DNA of 64,000 nucleotides from Gonatopus flavifemur (GCA_018340375.1 JAFFJZ010000002.1:49496001-49560000), one strand, 5' to 3'. Counted from the first letter of the stretch, positions 33,979-46,600 are shown. Notes: generated by a model not told the origin, from the sequence alone. Numbers and translations are program-made.

Positions 33979-36044
33979 CATCAAACAATTTAGTCCATTG
34001 CTCCTACCGCAAACCGAATGATTACTGAAATTTTCTTCTCAATTTTTCATCCTGATAATATATTGGTTTTAATACTGAAGGAGATCCTAATGCGGACTTT
34101 ATTGAACCATCGTGGTACTAATGAAAATTATTCAAACTATATTTAGCTTCGGGAGCTAAGTGACTATCTTTTCTCGTGTTATTGATTGAACCAAGCAAGT
34201 GACTGCTTTTATCGTCATCTTACAATTCGATTACATCTCTTAGAATATATCGAAGAAATCGCGTATTCTATGATATTTATGTAAAATGAGAAATTGCAAT
34301 GCCAAGAACAAGAGAAACAATAATTCAACCAGTAAAAAAGGCAATTTCATCCCGTGAACAAAGCTCGCTCATTGAATAAAGCTAAATGAGAAATGTTCAT
34401 TTTCCAGCAATGTTTGTGAAATCTATATGACGAAGTAATGCTAGACACAGCTCTATTCCGGGAACTGAAACCACTGGTTTGAATCAGCGTCGTGGAAAAA
34501 TCAACAACCTATGAGAATCACCGTTCACGTTTTTGATAAAGGGAAGAAAGATTGATTCTTCCATTGAACTTTTCATTCCGTTTCACATTGGAAATCTCCA
34601 CCGCGTGTTCTATAGATATTTTCCTGGAGTTCATGGAGGTAGCAATGAAAGGTGTAACGATGAGATATGCAATGGGGAAGTTTAGAACAAATATTCCAGA
34701 GAATAGAACTCTATACTGTGAATCCCAACTAGAAATTATCATCGGATTCGTCCGATATTTCATAAGGATATGACTTATTCATGAATAAACTCATTTTAAT
34801 CATGACTTTAATGCACTGTTTCAGTTCATTTAACATCTGATGTTATAAAAGATGATTTACTTTGTTCTCTATGCTCACATTTCGTGATGCGAATCGTATT
34901 CTGATTTAAAAGAGATTATTAAATGAATAAATAAATAAACGAGTGAATAAATGAAATATTTTTTTCATCATCAATCATTGAATATATTCTTGCCAATGAC
35001 TATTGATTGAATTTCACATGAATTCAAATTTTTCGCTACAGAATGTAGAATGGTAATAATTGATTTTTATGAATTTAGACATGAAATTTGATATACATTG
35101 ATCATTAATTCTGTTTGTGCAAGACCAACACCTTGGAATTTTTGAATACATTGATAAATTCATATGATTCGTTCGCTTGATGAGAGAATGGAATAATGCA
35201 CAGGAAATATCATTTACAAGCGAGAATATTTACATCAATCAATGAATACATTCAAGGCGTGCGTGTCGCTCAACGTAGCAAATATAATTACACGTACGGA
35301 TTCATGTCACTGATAATCACAACTCCCTCAGAGTATAAATCAGATGAAGAGAGAGATGAGCTTTTCAATCTTGGAACGAATCAAATATCATTCACATTCT
35401 TTTCAAAATTCGAATGAACTATAACACAGGACAAGAACAGAAATTTTTCTCTGGTTCCCGAAATCTGGGAACTGGTTTGAAGTGATTTGGGTTTATGATT
35501 GAATGCGAGACTGATATCAGCTTTTTTGGTTTAACTCAATTCTTATATATATATTGATATAGTTTATATGATTGATAAATTTCATACATAAAAAATTATA
35601 AAAATTGAGCCGATTCAATATATCTGATATTGTTTTCGTATTCAGTACTCCAAAATTACTCTTGGTGAATTCTCAAACCTTAGGCCCCAGAATGAGTGTT
35701 CACCAGTGGAAATGAGTTTAATTCTAGAAAAGAAACAACCCTGATCAAAGTTTGAACCAGAGCTGGGTAATTATTTGAAATAAAATTATTCTAATTATTC
35801 TCAGTGCGCATTAGAAATGAAATGAGCGGTTTATCTCTTGAATTCAAGATACACACATTTCCCTTAGTATTTTGTATATCAGGCATGTTTTTCAAAGCAT
35901 TTTGTATTTTACAACCAAAACATACAGATTTTGAGCATGTTCCTCAAAATATTTTGTAAATAGTATTTCAAATAGATTTTCTTAGTTTTATGACGTGTTC
36001 TAAACATTTAAGACATACAAATTTTGAACGGAATCAAGCTTCTA
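33979..36044. other. No gene seen
   Basis: AT-rich. Overlapping frames at 34518-34773 on both strands are mutual shadows. No elements with clear ends. Confidence 0.4.
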
Positions 36045-36294
36045 CACTGTAAAACAACTTCCAAAAAAAGGTTTTGAAGTTTTTTTACCAAACATTTTCT
36101 GATAAGTTCACAAACATAGTGGGTGAAATTACAAACAATTTTTGTCAATTGATAAATCTTTTCTGGGAAATTACAAAAATTGTTTGGAAATTTACAGAAA
36201 ATTTGTGAGTTTCCAAACAATTTAGAAATTCACCAATCTGTGAGTTTTTCACCATACTTTTCTGCTTGGAAATTCGCGAATATTTTTTACAGTG
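36045..36294. mobile_element. CACTGTAAAACAACTTCC-ended element, TA duplication
   Basis: Left CACTGTAAAACAACTTCC, right GCGAATATTTTTTACAGTG, flanked by TA (36043-36044, 36295-36296). The interior TTGGAAATTTACA and TTTGTGAGTTTCC words are related to 562-809, 2556-2714 and 51390-51527 but belong to a distinct subfamily. Confidence 0.75.
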
Positions 36295-36351
36295 TACCTA
36301 AGGTGTAACAAAATCACATAAAAATCGGATTTCATCGAAAAGGATAACTAA

Positions 36352-36401
36352 GCCTCTCAGTCTCGGAACTAGTCTCGGTATCGGTCTCGGTGCAGGTCTC
36401 G
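36352..36401. repeat. GTCTCGG-type simple repeat
   Basis: Five or six spaced copies of (A/G)GTCTCGG(T/A) within 50 bp. Confidence 0.7.
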
Positions 36402-36579
36402 TTGGATATTTTGATATATATCTCTGCTGATTTTGTTTGAATGATCAAGGTTCCACCCCATTCCGTTGATTCCATTTATAATCCCAAATTATCTTGATCA
36501 TCTTGGTATTACAAGAGATTGGAATACTTATTGGCAACTATTTTATCTTTCTTTGACGCGAGTCTCGTGCAAAGCCCTA

Positions 36580-36827
36580 CACTGTGAAAAACATTTGTTG
36601 AATTCCAAACAAAAATGCTTGGAAATTTACAAACTTGGTTTGGAAAAATAATTTCCGAACCTTTTTTGTAAATTGCCGAACAAAAGTTTGTGAATTCTCA
36701 AAAATCTTCGTGAAATCACAAAATTATTTGAATGTTTACAAACTTTTGTTTGGTAATTTACAAAAAAAGTTTGTGTAAAAAACTGCCAAACTTCTTTAGC
36801 AGTTTAGGAAGTATATTTTTTACAGTG
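36580..36827. mobile_element. 248-bp hairpin element, near-identical twin of 562-809 in reverse
   Basis: Begins CACTGTGAAAAACATTTG and ends AAGTATATTTTTTACAGTG, flanked by TA (36578-36579, 36828-36829). Read on the minus strand it matches 562-809 with only a handful of substitutions and the same length, so both insertions are recent relative to other copies. Confidence 0.85.
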
Positions 36828-36980
36828 TAATTTGAAGTACGGGATACACAAAATTTTGAAGAAAGCATTCCAAATATAGAATGTTGTAGGGAATATATTT
36901 CATGTTGGAGATATATGATGTTGGTTTTCATTTTCATATAAATTCAGGATGATTTCATTTCAAATAATTGTTCAGCTCTG

Positions 36981-37045
36981 GTTTGATCCTCGATCAACCC
37001 ACCGATATGAGATCCAACGTTTATCCAATTGCGCCACAAAATCAT
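36981..37045 (-). repeat. tRNA-like remnant
   Basis: On the minus strand TGTGGCGCAATTGGATAAAC resembles a tRNA A box (tRNA-Arg style), followed about 35 bases later by GGTTGATCGAGGATCAAACC in the B-box position. The anticodon stem does not close properly. Probably a SINE or pseudo-tRNA. Confidence 0.3.
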
Positions 37046-37194
37046 GAAATGCGAGCGCAGCGAGTTTCATTCATTCCCTGTTACAAAAGTCTGATTGGAA
37101 CCTATATAAATCAATTCCTATATATATTTGATTTGATTCTGATTTAAATTCTAAATAAACAAATCATTTAAAATAAGAAGTAATCGTGCGTCTA

Positions 37195-37429
37195 CACGCA
37201 GAAAACAGATGTGGTAAAAAGTCCCATAATTTATTGAGGATCAGCGCCAGTCTCTGACAGATAGAGTTTTCACTTGAATTTACTTTTAAAAAGTCCCATA
37301 ATTAGACGTATTTCTACAAGGAATTATGGTACTTTTGAAGCTACATTCAGGTGAATAATTTCATTCATCACAGACTGGCGCTGATCCCCAATAAATTATG
37401 GGAATTTTTGAAATATGTTTTTCTGCGTG
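37195..37429. mobile_element. CACGCAGAAAACAG-ended hairpin element, TA duplication
   Basis: Left CACGCAGAAAACAG and right TGTTTTTCTGCGTG, flanked by TA (37193-37194, 37430-37431). The arms carry AGTCCCATAATTTATTG and GATCAGCGCCAGTCT in inverted copies. 48079-48345 is a diverged relative with CACGGAG/CACTGAG ends, and 52710-52808 is a half copy. Confidence 0.8.
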
Positions 37430-39632
37430 TACAACTTCTCATTCGCGATGAAGAAGAATGAACAAGAATAAATAAGATGCGCATTTTGAATCAGACTAAT
37501 TAGGAATTATTTGTATAAATAGTGCCCCTGGAATAAGAAATTGGTTATGTCGAATAAGAATCGGGTTAATAAGAAGTTTCCGATGCAAAATCCAAATTCA
37601 TTCCAATCAAATTTTGTCAATCTATGTTAATAAGATTTTTTAAGCGCAGTTTTACCAAAATACAGAAGTCTCTGATCGTCAACTCTCATTATCAAATTTC
37701 AAAACAATATTCAATCCATTATACGAAAGTCTCATTGTGTATCCATTCTACTAGCGCCAAAGATGACGGAAAATGTGTAAAATTTCTCTAAAAACTTGAC
37801 CCAAAAGATCTTCAAACGGAATATATCAAATAGGTCTTCGAGAGGAAGACCTCTTATTTTGAATAACCTTGTCAGGCCCTCGTGAAATATTGTGTTCGCT
37901 TGATGATAATTTATAGTCTGGTATTCTTCCCATTAATGGAATTTTTTTCAAATGGGAAAAGGGGAAGAATTTACATATGAAAATCATCTGCGGAACACAA
38001 AGATGTGAACGGCTGAAGCGAAAGAACATTGAAAACCGTTGTAAAAAGGAGCACGAAAATGAAGAATGGCAGCAAAAACTGGCATCGAGATGAAGAGACT
38101 TCAAGATATATGAACGCCTTAAAAACTAGGGAAGAGATTAAACCGGGGGAAAAAGATTACATCACGCCACTATGACGATGCGTCTCTCTGAAATCGATTA
38201 CTAGAAATTGAAATAGTCTTCATGTGATTTAGGTGAACTGAAAAATGTTAATGATCAAAAACTCATTTGGGAGCTCATTCATTTTGTTATGCAAATTTTC
38301 AAATATTTTCTCCATACAATTTGACGTCTCTTTAAGTAAATGCAGTACCTACATCAAGAGTCATTTCACGAACAAAACCTTTCCACGATACAAAATCAAA
38401 TCTTACATGTTGTTTGTCACAAACAAACATGTTATTTCCTGCAAAATGTTGCATTCTAAAAAATATGTCTGAAATTTCCTGTCAGAAATAGTGATCACAG
38501 AATTCCTCTATGAATTGAACACTTCTCCCTCACTTTCTGAAGAGTTCGAAACCCAAGAGAAAACCTGTGTATAATTTTTAAAGTACACATGGAACATTCC
38601 TTCAATATTAGTGAAATTTAATGTTGTTAAACACATTTCTCGAAGAATTATGTTCGATACATTATTGAATTAATATTGAAATACTTATCATTGAATGTTC
38701 ATATATCTGTTTGTGGAAATAAATATACTATAAAGGTTGAACTGTGAAGAATAATGATGCTTTCTAATTCGTTTTGAACTCGAGATTGCGAGTGAATATA
38801 TAGAGTTAAAAAAATAGTGATTGACTGATGCGGTTCAACACAAAGGAGTAAAGTAATGAAGATAACATAGTGTAGAAAAGAGTGGAAAGCGGTGAAAACA
38901 ACTTCCCAAGCAAACATTGATGTTCGTTACTCAATAATCAGCTCTTCAACCTTTTAAGCTGCCTTGAGTTCATAGTACTATATGTTGATTTCCAGTGGAG
39001 TTTTTTAAATGCGAGCGAATGATCTTTCGTACAATGAAATCATCATCAATGCTCTTCACTTGGAAAAAAAACTGGCAAACTCTCGTTTGTTCTCCTGAGT
39101 AGTGAATTTTAGATGAATCAATACAAAAATAAAAATCATTGAGTATCCTTGAAGGAACATTTTTTTGCCTGAAATCAATATACATTGAGAGAATCAAGGA
39201 CGCGGAAATACATAGTTCAAATTTAACCCTAGAACGGGCACGTGAAAAATACAGGAAATTTCAAATGGCTGTAACTCATTTGGAACTGAAAGGATTTCAA
39301 TTCACTATGGGTGGTTTTTAGCCGACACGATGTATAATTTCAAAAGATGTGGGTGACAAACTAAAGAGATAAAGAGAGGCTCAGATGCTGAGATAGGAAA
39401 AAAGATCCTGGGGTCTTAAAATACCCCACATGCCCATTCTAGAGTTAATTCATGACAGTTCATGTACACTATAAAAACGCTGCTGCTGGTGATGTTGATT
39501 TTGAGAAGAATCAATTGTTTTTTGTCCAGAATATATCAAATTCCATGTTATCGATGGTTTATACAAGTCTGTGAAAGCTAAATACTTCTCCTATGAAAAA
39601 GAATCGATTCTGTTCGAAAGTCAGCATTACTA
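37430..39632. other. No gene seen
   Basis: Short frames (37826-38104, 38245-38472, 38699-38917, 38970-39321) have no recognisable motifs. No clear inverted-end element. Confidence 0.4.
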
Positions 39633-39909
39633 CACTGAGAAAAAAGGTTTAGTTGAATACTAGACAACTACACCGATAAGATTTTGTATTTGAATTTTTT
39701 TGAATTGACTGAAATTTGTTTGAATCAAATAAATTTCTATTTAAATATGAACCTACTAGAGTTTTGAATGGATTAAATGAACAGTTCATTTCATCCAAAT
39801 AAATTTGTATTCATTTCAAATAAAATGTACTTAAATGGAGTGAAATTTTGTTGAATGGAATGAATATCTATATGTAGGTTCATATTCAAATAAACCACTT
39901 CTTAGCGTG
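39633..39909. mobile_element. CACTGAGAAAAAAGG-ended element with decayed right end
   Basis: Left CACTGAGAAAAAAGGTTTAG after TA. The right end CCACTTCTTAGCGTG is a mutated mirror. AATAAATTT(C/G)(T/A)ATT and GAACCTAC words occur in both orientations. The duplication is not preserved (TA versus TT). Confidence 0.5.
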
Positions 39910-40072
39910 TTGGAGGTTTCGTCCATGTGAACAATAAGCTCAATTCTTCACCTTCCTTGAATAAATTTTGTTATTCATATTTCAGACTACTAGTATTGTG
40001 CTCACGCCAGCTGAAATATAGCTGGAACAACTAAATTTTAGTTTCGACAGCTAGGTACCTTTCTCTCAGTGC

Positions 40073-40560
40073 AGCTGTCGCAATTTTCCCTCCACATTTG
40101 GAAGCAGAAAATCCTCCACGAGGGGGACTTTTGTCCCAAGATTTGGTGAAGTTTTTCCTCACTTTTTGAAAGATTCAACACCCAAGAAAACGGAATAGTT
40201 CTTTAAAATGCACTGGGAGAGAGGTACCTGGTTGGGACAACTAAATGTTAGTTACCACAGCTAGATTTTTCTTTGCGTTAGCTAGACTCTAGTTGGGGTA
40301 AATAAAAGTCTAGCTGTCTGAAATATGCATAAAATTGTTTATTCACTAGGAATAAAAAATTTAGCTATGACAAATGAAATTTAGCTGGCGCAACTAAATT
40401 TTTATTTACAGTGACTGAATTTCCTAGCTGTCGAAAAAATCTCCGTTTTCTGATAAAAAAGCAATTCCCTCACGATCAGGGGTTGGATTTCATCACCGAA
40501 GTAAGAAAAAACTCCCCATATCTTTTACACTATACTGGATGGTTAGTCACACTCAGGAGA
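40073..40560 (+). repeat. Repeat-family copy interrupted by a hairpin element
   Basis: Contains CAATTTTCCCTCCACATTTG, GGTGAAGTTTTTCCTCACTT and GATCAGGGGTTGGATTTC, in the same order as the copy at 41095-41345. It is split at about 40210 by the element 40211-40434. Its last bases (ATATCTTTTACACTATA) resemble the CACTGTAAAA terminus. Confidence 0.5.
40211..40434. mobile_element. CACTGGGAGAGAGG-ended element inserted in a repeat
   Basis: Begins CACTGGGAGAGAGGTACCTG after TG and contains TAAATAAAAGTCTAGCTGTC. The copy at 52512-52700 is the same family in the opposite orientation. The right boundary is decayed and is placed by comparison with the uninterrupted host repeat at 41095-41345. Confidence 0.5.
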
Positions 40561-40839
40561 AGAAAATACTGAAGCCAAGTCCGTAAGCGTTTGGATACTG
40601 CGAATTTCGTCAGGGGATTGAAGTAAGTCCCCGGTCAATCATTTCAATCGACATTCAGTTAAGTCAAGCGCGCGGCAAAATTTGCCGTATCCAAACGAAC
40701 TTGGAGCAAATCTGGGGTTTTCTCAGTGTATCGAGTCTTGGAATTGAACGTATCGCAAACATTTCAAATTTTGATGTCTGCAGAATAACCTGTAAGCGAT
40801 ATCGCGAAACATATGTTTCAGAGTACAATTGTGGAACTT

Positions 40840-41345
40840 TCCTCCAAAAAATGGTAGCAGCAAAGTTCCTCCATATATGGGGAATTCGTCAACATAATTT
40901 GGTGGCTTTCTCCTCCATTTGTAGAGGATTCAACACCCAAGAAACAAAAGAATTCCTCAAAGTAGTAGAAGAATCCCCCACTTTTGATAGAAAAATAATT
41001 TCCCGACGATGAAGAGACGAAATCCACCATCAGTGTGAATGAATACTTCCCACATTTTTTACAGTGATTCTGAAATATTTTTACTCTGTTTGAACGTTGC
41101 TGCAATTTTCTCCCAACATTTGGTGGCAACGAAATTCCACCATGAATAGCCAACTTTTTGACTTGATTTAGTGGAGTTTTTCCCCACTTTTTGGAGGATT
41201 CAACATCCAATAAACGGAATAGCTTCTCAAAATGAAGGAAAAATTTCCTATTTCTGATGGAAAAGCAATTCTCTCACGATCAGGGGATGTAATTCACTAC
41301 TGAAGTGAGGAAAAACTCTCTATATCTCGGAAAAACTCTAGAACG
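40840..41345 (+). repeat. Two further copies of the 40073 repeat family in tandem
   Basis: Copy one is about 40840-41080 (ends CCCACATTTTTTACAGTG). Copy two is about 41095-41345 (TGCAATTTTCTCCCAACATT to AAACTCTCTATATC). Both contain GGAGGATTCAACA(C/T)CCAA-like or GAGGATTCAACACCC words. Open frames across them on both strands are repeat by-products. Confidence 0.5.
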
Positions 41346-41654
41346 ATAATATAGTTGTCTCTTAACGGCATGCACTACCTTCCCAAAAAGTTACTAGATT
41401 CCAAAATCGCCCCCCCTCCCCAGTTTTCTCAGAAACGAACAAATAAAATGAAAAATAAAGAGTAGCTGCACTTTCTTTGATATGCTAAGAAGATGCACCT
41501 GCTCATTAAAATCGATTATATTCATTAATCGTTGAGAAAACTGGGGGGAGAGATCTAGTAACTTTGCCCCTGATGAATGCCCTTAGATGTTTCATATTTC
41601 GAAATCGAAGTATCCAAAACATTTCTGAGATTCCGTTGTTCCGCTCAATAGACA

Positions 41655-41773
41655 CCCTAATAAAAATAATTATAGCAGTTGTCTAGCACCTTTCAAGGTA
41701 CTAGCAGTGAAACTAGTTACTAGAAAGGGCCTTGACATTAATTATTAGATGACTCAAGTCATTTTTGCTAGGG
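41655..41773. mobile_element. CCCTAATAAAAAT-ended 119-bp MITE, CA duplication
   Basis: Left CCCTAATAAAAATAATT and right TCATTTTTGCTAGGG, flanked by CA (41653-41654, 41774-41775). The interior TAGCACCTTTCAAGGTACTAG is itself a hairpin. Confidence 0.65.
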
Positions 41774-41781
41774 CATTCTCG

Positions 41782-42731
41782 CACTGTAAAAATAATCGGA
41801 ATTTTCCTATACGCTGCAAACTAGAAAATCATGGAATAGAAAATCAAATTCCTGTACGTGTATGAGAAATTTTTTATAAATTCAACTGAACATGACAAAC
41901 TTCGTGAGATTTTTACTAACATTCCCCAGTAAAGTGTTAAGGGGGGGGGGGGGGGGGGGGGCCGGGCTGTATGGTGGAAAAAAGACACTTTTTCAAACAT
42001 TTATTCACAAGATACGGTTGATTCTTACCAAATACAAATATCACAGTATTATAAAACAACTTTTCAAGAATATTTTGTGAAAATTTGAGTACAAAATATC
42101 CAAAACTCAGCCATTAACAGCAAATCCGCCTAGACGTCTAAAAAAAAATAGTTTTGCGGTGATCGCTATAACTGATGACTCAATCATCTGAAACAAAAAA
42201 ACCAAAGTGATTCTATTAGTGTATGAGTTTCCCCAGGTAAAAATGTCGAGTTTTTTCAAAGTTTGTTGTTATTTTTTGTTTTACAGTAACAAATATGCCG
42301 ATTTTTTAAGCAAAAATTACGTTTTTTGACTTTCCAATGTCACCGAAAATCGAAAAATCAATTAAAAAGAAAAAACTTGACGTTGTTACCTAAAGAAACT
42401 CATACACTAATAGAATCAATTTGGTTTTTTCGTTTCAGATGATTGAGTCATGAGTTATAGCGATCACCGCGAAACTATTTTTTTATAGACGTCTAGGCAG
42501 ATTTGCTGTTAATGGCTGAGTTTTGAATATTTTGTACTCAAATTTCAACAAAATATTCTTGAAAAGTTGTTTTATAATACTGTGATATTTATATTCGATA
42601 AGAATCAACCGTATCTTATAAATGAATGGTTGAAAAAGTGTCTTTTTTCCACCGTGTACAGACGTACCACCCTCCCCCTCAATTACTTCCGAACATTTTT
42701 GTGGAGTTTCCCATAGAAATGTTTTACAGTG
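41782..42731. mobile_element. CACTGTAAAAATAATCGG-ended element with a nested giant hairpin, CG duplication
   Basis: Left CACTGTAAAAATAATCGG and right CCCATAGAAATGTTTTACAGTG are flanked by CG (41780-41781, 42732-42733). The outer parts match the uninterrupted copies at 44073-44311 and 56691-56944. About 740 bp of unrelated palindrome (41941-42680) is inserted after GTGTTAA. Confidence 0.75.
41941..42680. mobile_element. 740-bp inverted-repeat element starting with a 21-G run
   Basis: Arms of roughly 340 bp are near-perfect reverse complements (GGTGGAAAAAAGACACTTTT against AAGTGTCTTTTTTCCACC; CCGCCTAGACGTCTA against TAGACGTCTAGGCAG), around a centre near 42310. The left end is 21 consecutive G, and the right end is the C-rich ACCACCCTCCCCCTC. 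No coding sequence was seen. A transcript would give a very long double-stranded RNA. Confidence 0.7.
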
Positions 42732-44072
42732 CGTTCAATCTGAAATGAAAATATTCATACTTCAGTCGTTAATCAACATATCCTCTCATACAAACAATTT
42801 ACTTTGATGAAAAAAAACCGATATAAAAAAATTGAAACAGTCAAAAACGGCATATAAATCGATAAACTCTCGATCTTTGACTCTCCTATCATTTTTTTTT
42901 CAACCAGATTCAGCGACTACTCCCTTTTCTTTTTGTATTCTTACTTTCTATTCCCTCAAATTCATTATGGGATTAGAAACTTGATACAATTTATCAACTT
43001 TGTTTTCTATTCGAATATCGAAGTCGATGAGTTCATTTTCATTTCCCCGCAAATTTTCTCAGCAATGCGAAACATGATAAGTGTATTTAGACCCCTGCTA
43101 AGATCGTGCAGACACTGATTCCAATGAGAGTCTATGAGTTTTAATGAAATTCTTGTAAGACTCCATGAATATCCTATGAAATTGGATACCTGTGGAGTAA
43201 ATTTGTTTTTTCTACCATGCGAGTTTTGGTATCCATCAAATGATTCATCGAGGAGAATAATTAAGGGTAATAAAAATTGAAGGTACTGCTCATTACCATT
43301 TATTCGTAGCATTCGTTGTCTGATTTCTGGGAATTCGAAGGAAAATTCATACTATGTAGGAATCTTTCATCTTCTTTCCTCAACAGAAAATTAATAATAA
43401 TACATACAATTTATAGAAATGTTTATTATAAATTTGTATGTATGATTTGTGTTCGTTAGTGGCATTATTCTGGCTGCGGTATAGCGTGATATATTTTATT
43501 CGAAACTCAACGTTGAATCAATTCAGAACCAACCGTGAAATCAAATAGTACAAACCAAGGGTAATTCCAAAACCAAACTGAAGGCAAAGAATGCCTCACA
43601 AAACACAGATGATTTAGGTTGAATATATGGAAATTTCAACATATCATGTGATTTCTCGTATCAATCATCGCAATCTTCCACAGAAAAGTGCCCTATGGGA
43701 AAAGTCTGATAAGCGCTGATACATTCTGATAAAGGCTTGATACGAAAACACGTCAAAATCTCATAGGAAATTCTCATTTCATACGTCTTTATGAGATCTT
43801 CCACAATACTTTTATGGGACATAGTCCGATGAAATCCAATTTCGTGCTCATTATTTCTCATAACAGTCTTATAAATTCTTATAAATCCTTGGAAAAATGC
43901 TGATATAAAATCTCATGGATTCCAAGTATTTGTTTTTATGAAATCTTTTCCATAGGTTGTCTTAAATGAAGTTCACACACCATGATATTTTGAGATTTTA
44001 TGAAACTCTGGAGCTGAAAATGAGTCCGAGTACATTTTTCTAGCTACAGTAGCAATATTTTCCATTGAAATA
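42732..44072. other. No gene seen
   Basis: Frames at 42933-43118 and 43007-43312 overlap on opposite strands. Repeated TCATGGATT/TCTCATAGG words near 43660-43960 hint at an old repeat. Confidence 0.35.
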
Positions 44073-44311
44073 CACTGTAAAAAATAATCAGAATTTTCCT
44101 GTGTACATCAAACGGAAAATTCCAATCACTGATTAGGAAATCAATTTATATGAAATTTCTCATATATTTATCTGAAAATTCAAACTTTATGAGATTTTTC
44201 CCAACATTTCACAGTAAATTTCCGGACAAGTTGGGAAAATTCTTAATGCATGTATGTGTTAATCACTTCACATAAATATGTAGGAATTTTCCGATAAAAT
44301 TTTTTACAATG
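44073..44311. mobile_element. CACTGTAAAAAATAATCAG-ended element, TA duplication
   Basis: Left CACTGTAAAAAATAATCAG, right AAAATTTTTTACAATG (one terminal change), flanked by TA (44071-44072, 44312-44313). Same family as 56691-56944 and the outer part of 41782-42731. Confidence 0.8.
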
Positions 44312-46259
44312 TACCTATAAGATTCGAAAACTGTACTTGGGCTGCAAAGAATTTGCATCCCAATTTTGACATCCATATTTTCGTATTGAATCTCCCACAC
44401 TTTCATTGAAATTCAAACAAAGTATTCTCTTGGAATAGTTTTCAACAATTGGTTTGGAACTCAGAAAATCTGAAGTGAATTTAATAAACAAAGCATGCAT
44501 TGATCGTGAAATTGTGAAATTCACCATTCTTTTTGAACAGTGTTCATAATAACAATTTACAATGAATGGCGATGTCTCTTAATCACGGTATCAGAAAATT
44601 CAATTCTCTGTTAAACAGTGAATGAAATTTATAACGTTTCTTGATAATATAAAGTGAAAAATATCTCAAAATATCAGTAAAATCTGTATTTGATTGATCA
44701 AGAAATTATTCCTTTATAGATCGTTTACAAAATTTTATTTTCCTAAAAACATCTATGCTTAACACGTGTATATTCACTACTTGTGCTGTTAGAATATACG
44801 CGACACATTTTCATCAAAAAGTTCATACTTTCATCAAAATATTCATATCTCTGACTTGATCTCACATGCACATTCTCTGGTTTCCGTGAGAAGAATTTTC
44901 TCTGGATTTCGCAAAATCTCTTACGTTTTTCCTTTAGAATATCCCTTGGATTTCCTCACAGCTTTACTTCATTTGAAAGTGTTTTGCCAGAGGATGAAGG
45001 GAAGTTCCTTTGAGAACTGTACTCCACAAATGATGAGCGAATTGACAAAAATCATCAAAAACATGATACAATTTTTGATTGAATTCTCAATTATTGATAT
45101 TGAATTCACTAGAACGGAAGATTGAAAAAACAATCCTCGATTGAAAGACCATTAGTGGTCTTGAAAAGAATTGATCCCTGCAATCAACCCATTCATCCTT
45201 CTGAACAACAATTTACTATCTCACACGGAGAAAAATGTTTTGCTGTGACATTCTTGCAATGTAATTACTATTATATAGTTCATATAATAGTATCATCCAT
45301 TGTAAACTTCTAGATCTTGAGAAATTACAATTGTTTGACCCTTTGTGAAAAATGGACTGAATATGTTTAGATTTATACACCCTGTACATAGATTTGATTA
45401 TATGTGATCTTCATGTACTTTTGATGGAAAATCAGGTCTCAAGGATAAGCTATCATACAAGTATAGTCTCTTTTACATGCAGAGGATTGTGGAATAAATA
45501 ATGGAAAACTATAAACTTCCTCTAATAACGCTTCATCAATCTGTCCCCTTACTCTTCCTGCCTATATTGCCATTCTCATCACATCTCCATCAGGTTATTT
45601 TCATTCTAGAGGGATAAAATACTTTTGATCATAAAATTTTGCCCATATAGTCACGTTGTAACACTTGTAGCTAATGCTACGTTATAGACATATGCGTGTC
45701 ACTGTCCCCTAACGTGACCAGACTCCTTTTTTATTGAGCAATTATGAGGAGATTGAGAAAATATCATCCGAGAAAAGCACATTGAATGAGAATTTTATGA
45801 GGATTCCCCATTGTTTCTTCGTCGAATGAAGACATGATACAACTTCGACAACTATAAATTTTCATTATCAACTCGTGCTCCTGAGAATTAGATGAAAAAC
45901 TATTTTTCTCATAACATATCTCGACTCGAATCACGCACGAATCACCTGGAAGGGGGAGATAAATCAAAAGAGAAGTATATGAATGAATTCCACGTTGCCC
46001 TCATCCTGATCCCCACGAAAAGTGTTAATATACCCATATTCATTGGCATATCAAAGAACTGATGTCAATGACTTCTCTTTTAACATCCAACACATTCACA
46101 CGAGCACTTGAATACCACAAACACACTTGACCATGAAGAGCGAGGATTTTTGTTAACGAATATGCTAATAGGTTCTTTTAACTTGGTACTCACGATATGT
46201 GTTTTCACAGGAAAAATATCTGTCTTTTGTTTTCTTTTATGTTTTTATCTATTTGCTTC
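44312..46259. other. No gene; one orphan element end
   Basis: CACGGAGAAAAATGTTTTGC at 45224 is a left terminus of the CACGGAG class with no matching right end, so a truncated copy. The rest is AT-rich with short frames only. Confidence 0.45.
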
Positions 46260-46600
46260 ACCCTACCCGGTAAAAGACTGTTGTATCGGAACGCGACGAT
46301 CCGGGACAGGCGGAGAGAGAACCTCGCCTCCTCCTGAGTTGGGGAAAAATCTTCCCTGTCGAGGAAAATGCGCAGGTGCGTGGAGAGGTGTATCGTTAGA
46401 GGGATGGAAATTCTCCCTATTCGTACGCCTGCGCTTCATACAATTTCACTTCCGGTTAACCGTGATAGTCGCTGTTTGAATTAGTTTACTCAAACTTCAA
46501 GGTATAAGGAAAGATGTTTGGAAAGGGTGAGAGAGTGAAAAACAGGCGTGGGAGGGTTCAAGGACGATCGAGGAACCACCGACCATGAACTTGGATTGAA
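46260..46600. promoter_or_regulatory. GC- and CpG-rich island, candidate promoter or first exon
   Basis: A sharp rise in GC and CpG against the AT-rich surroundings (GGAACGCGACGATCCGGGAC, TTCGTACGCCTGCGC, ACTTCCGGTTAACCG). The composition and an ETS-like ACTTCCGG suggest a promoter or non-coding first exon. Direction is unclear; it could serve the minus-strand gene that begins near 28854 or a plus-strand gene beyond the window. The open frame crossing it (46108-46479) has no recognisable protein. Confidence 0.4.

Noticed and set aside
40701..41210. Overlapping frames of 103 and 130 codons on opposite strands
   Set aside because: They lie in tandem copies of the 40073-41345 repeat family and contain no domain.
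46108..46479. A 123-codon plus-strand frame over the GC-rich island
   Set aside because: No start context, splice site or domain. The openness is explained by high GC over part of its length.
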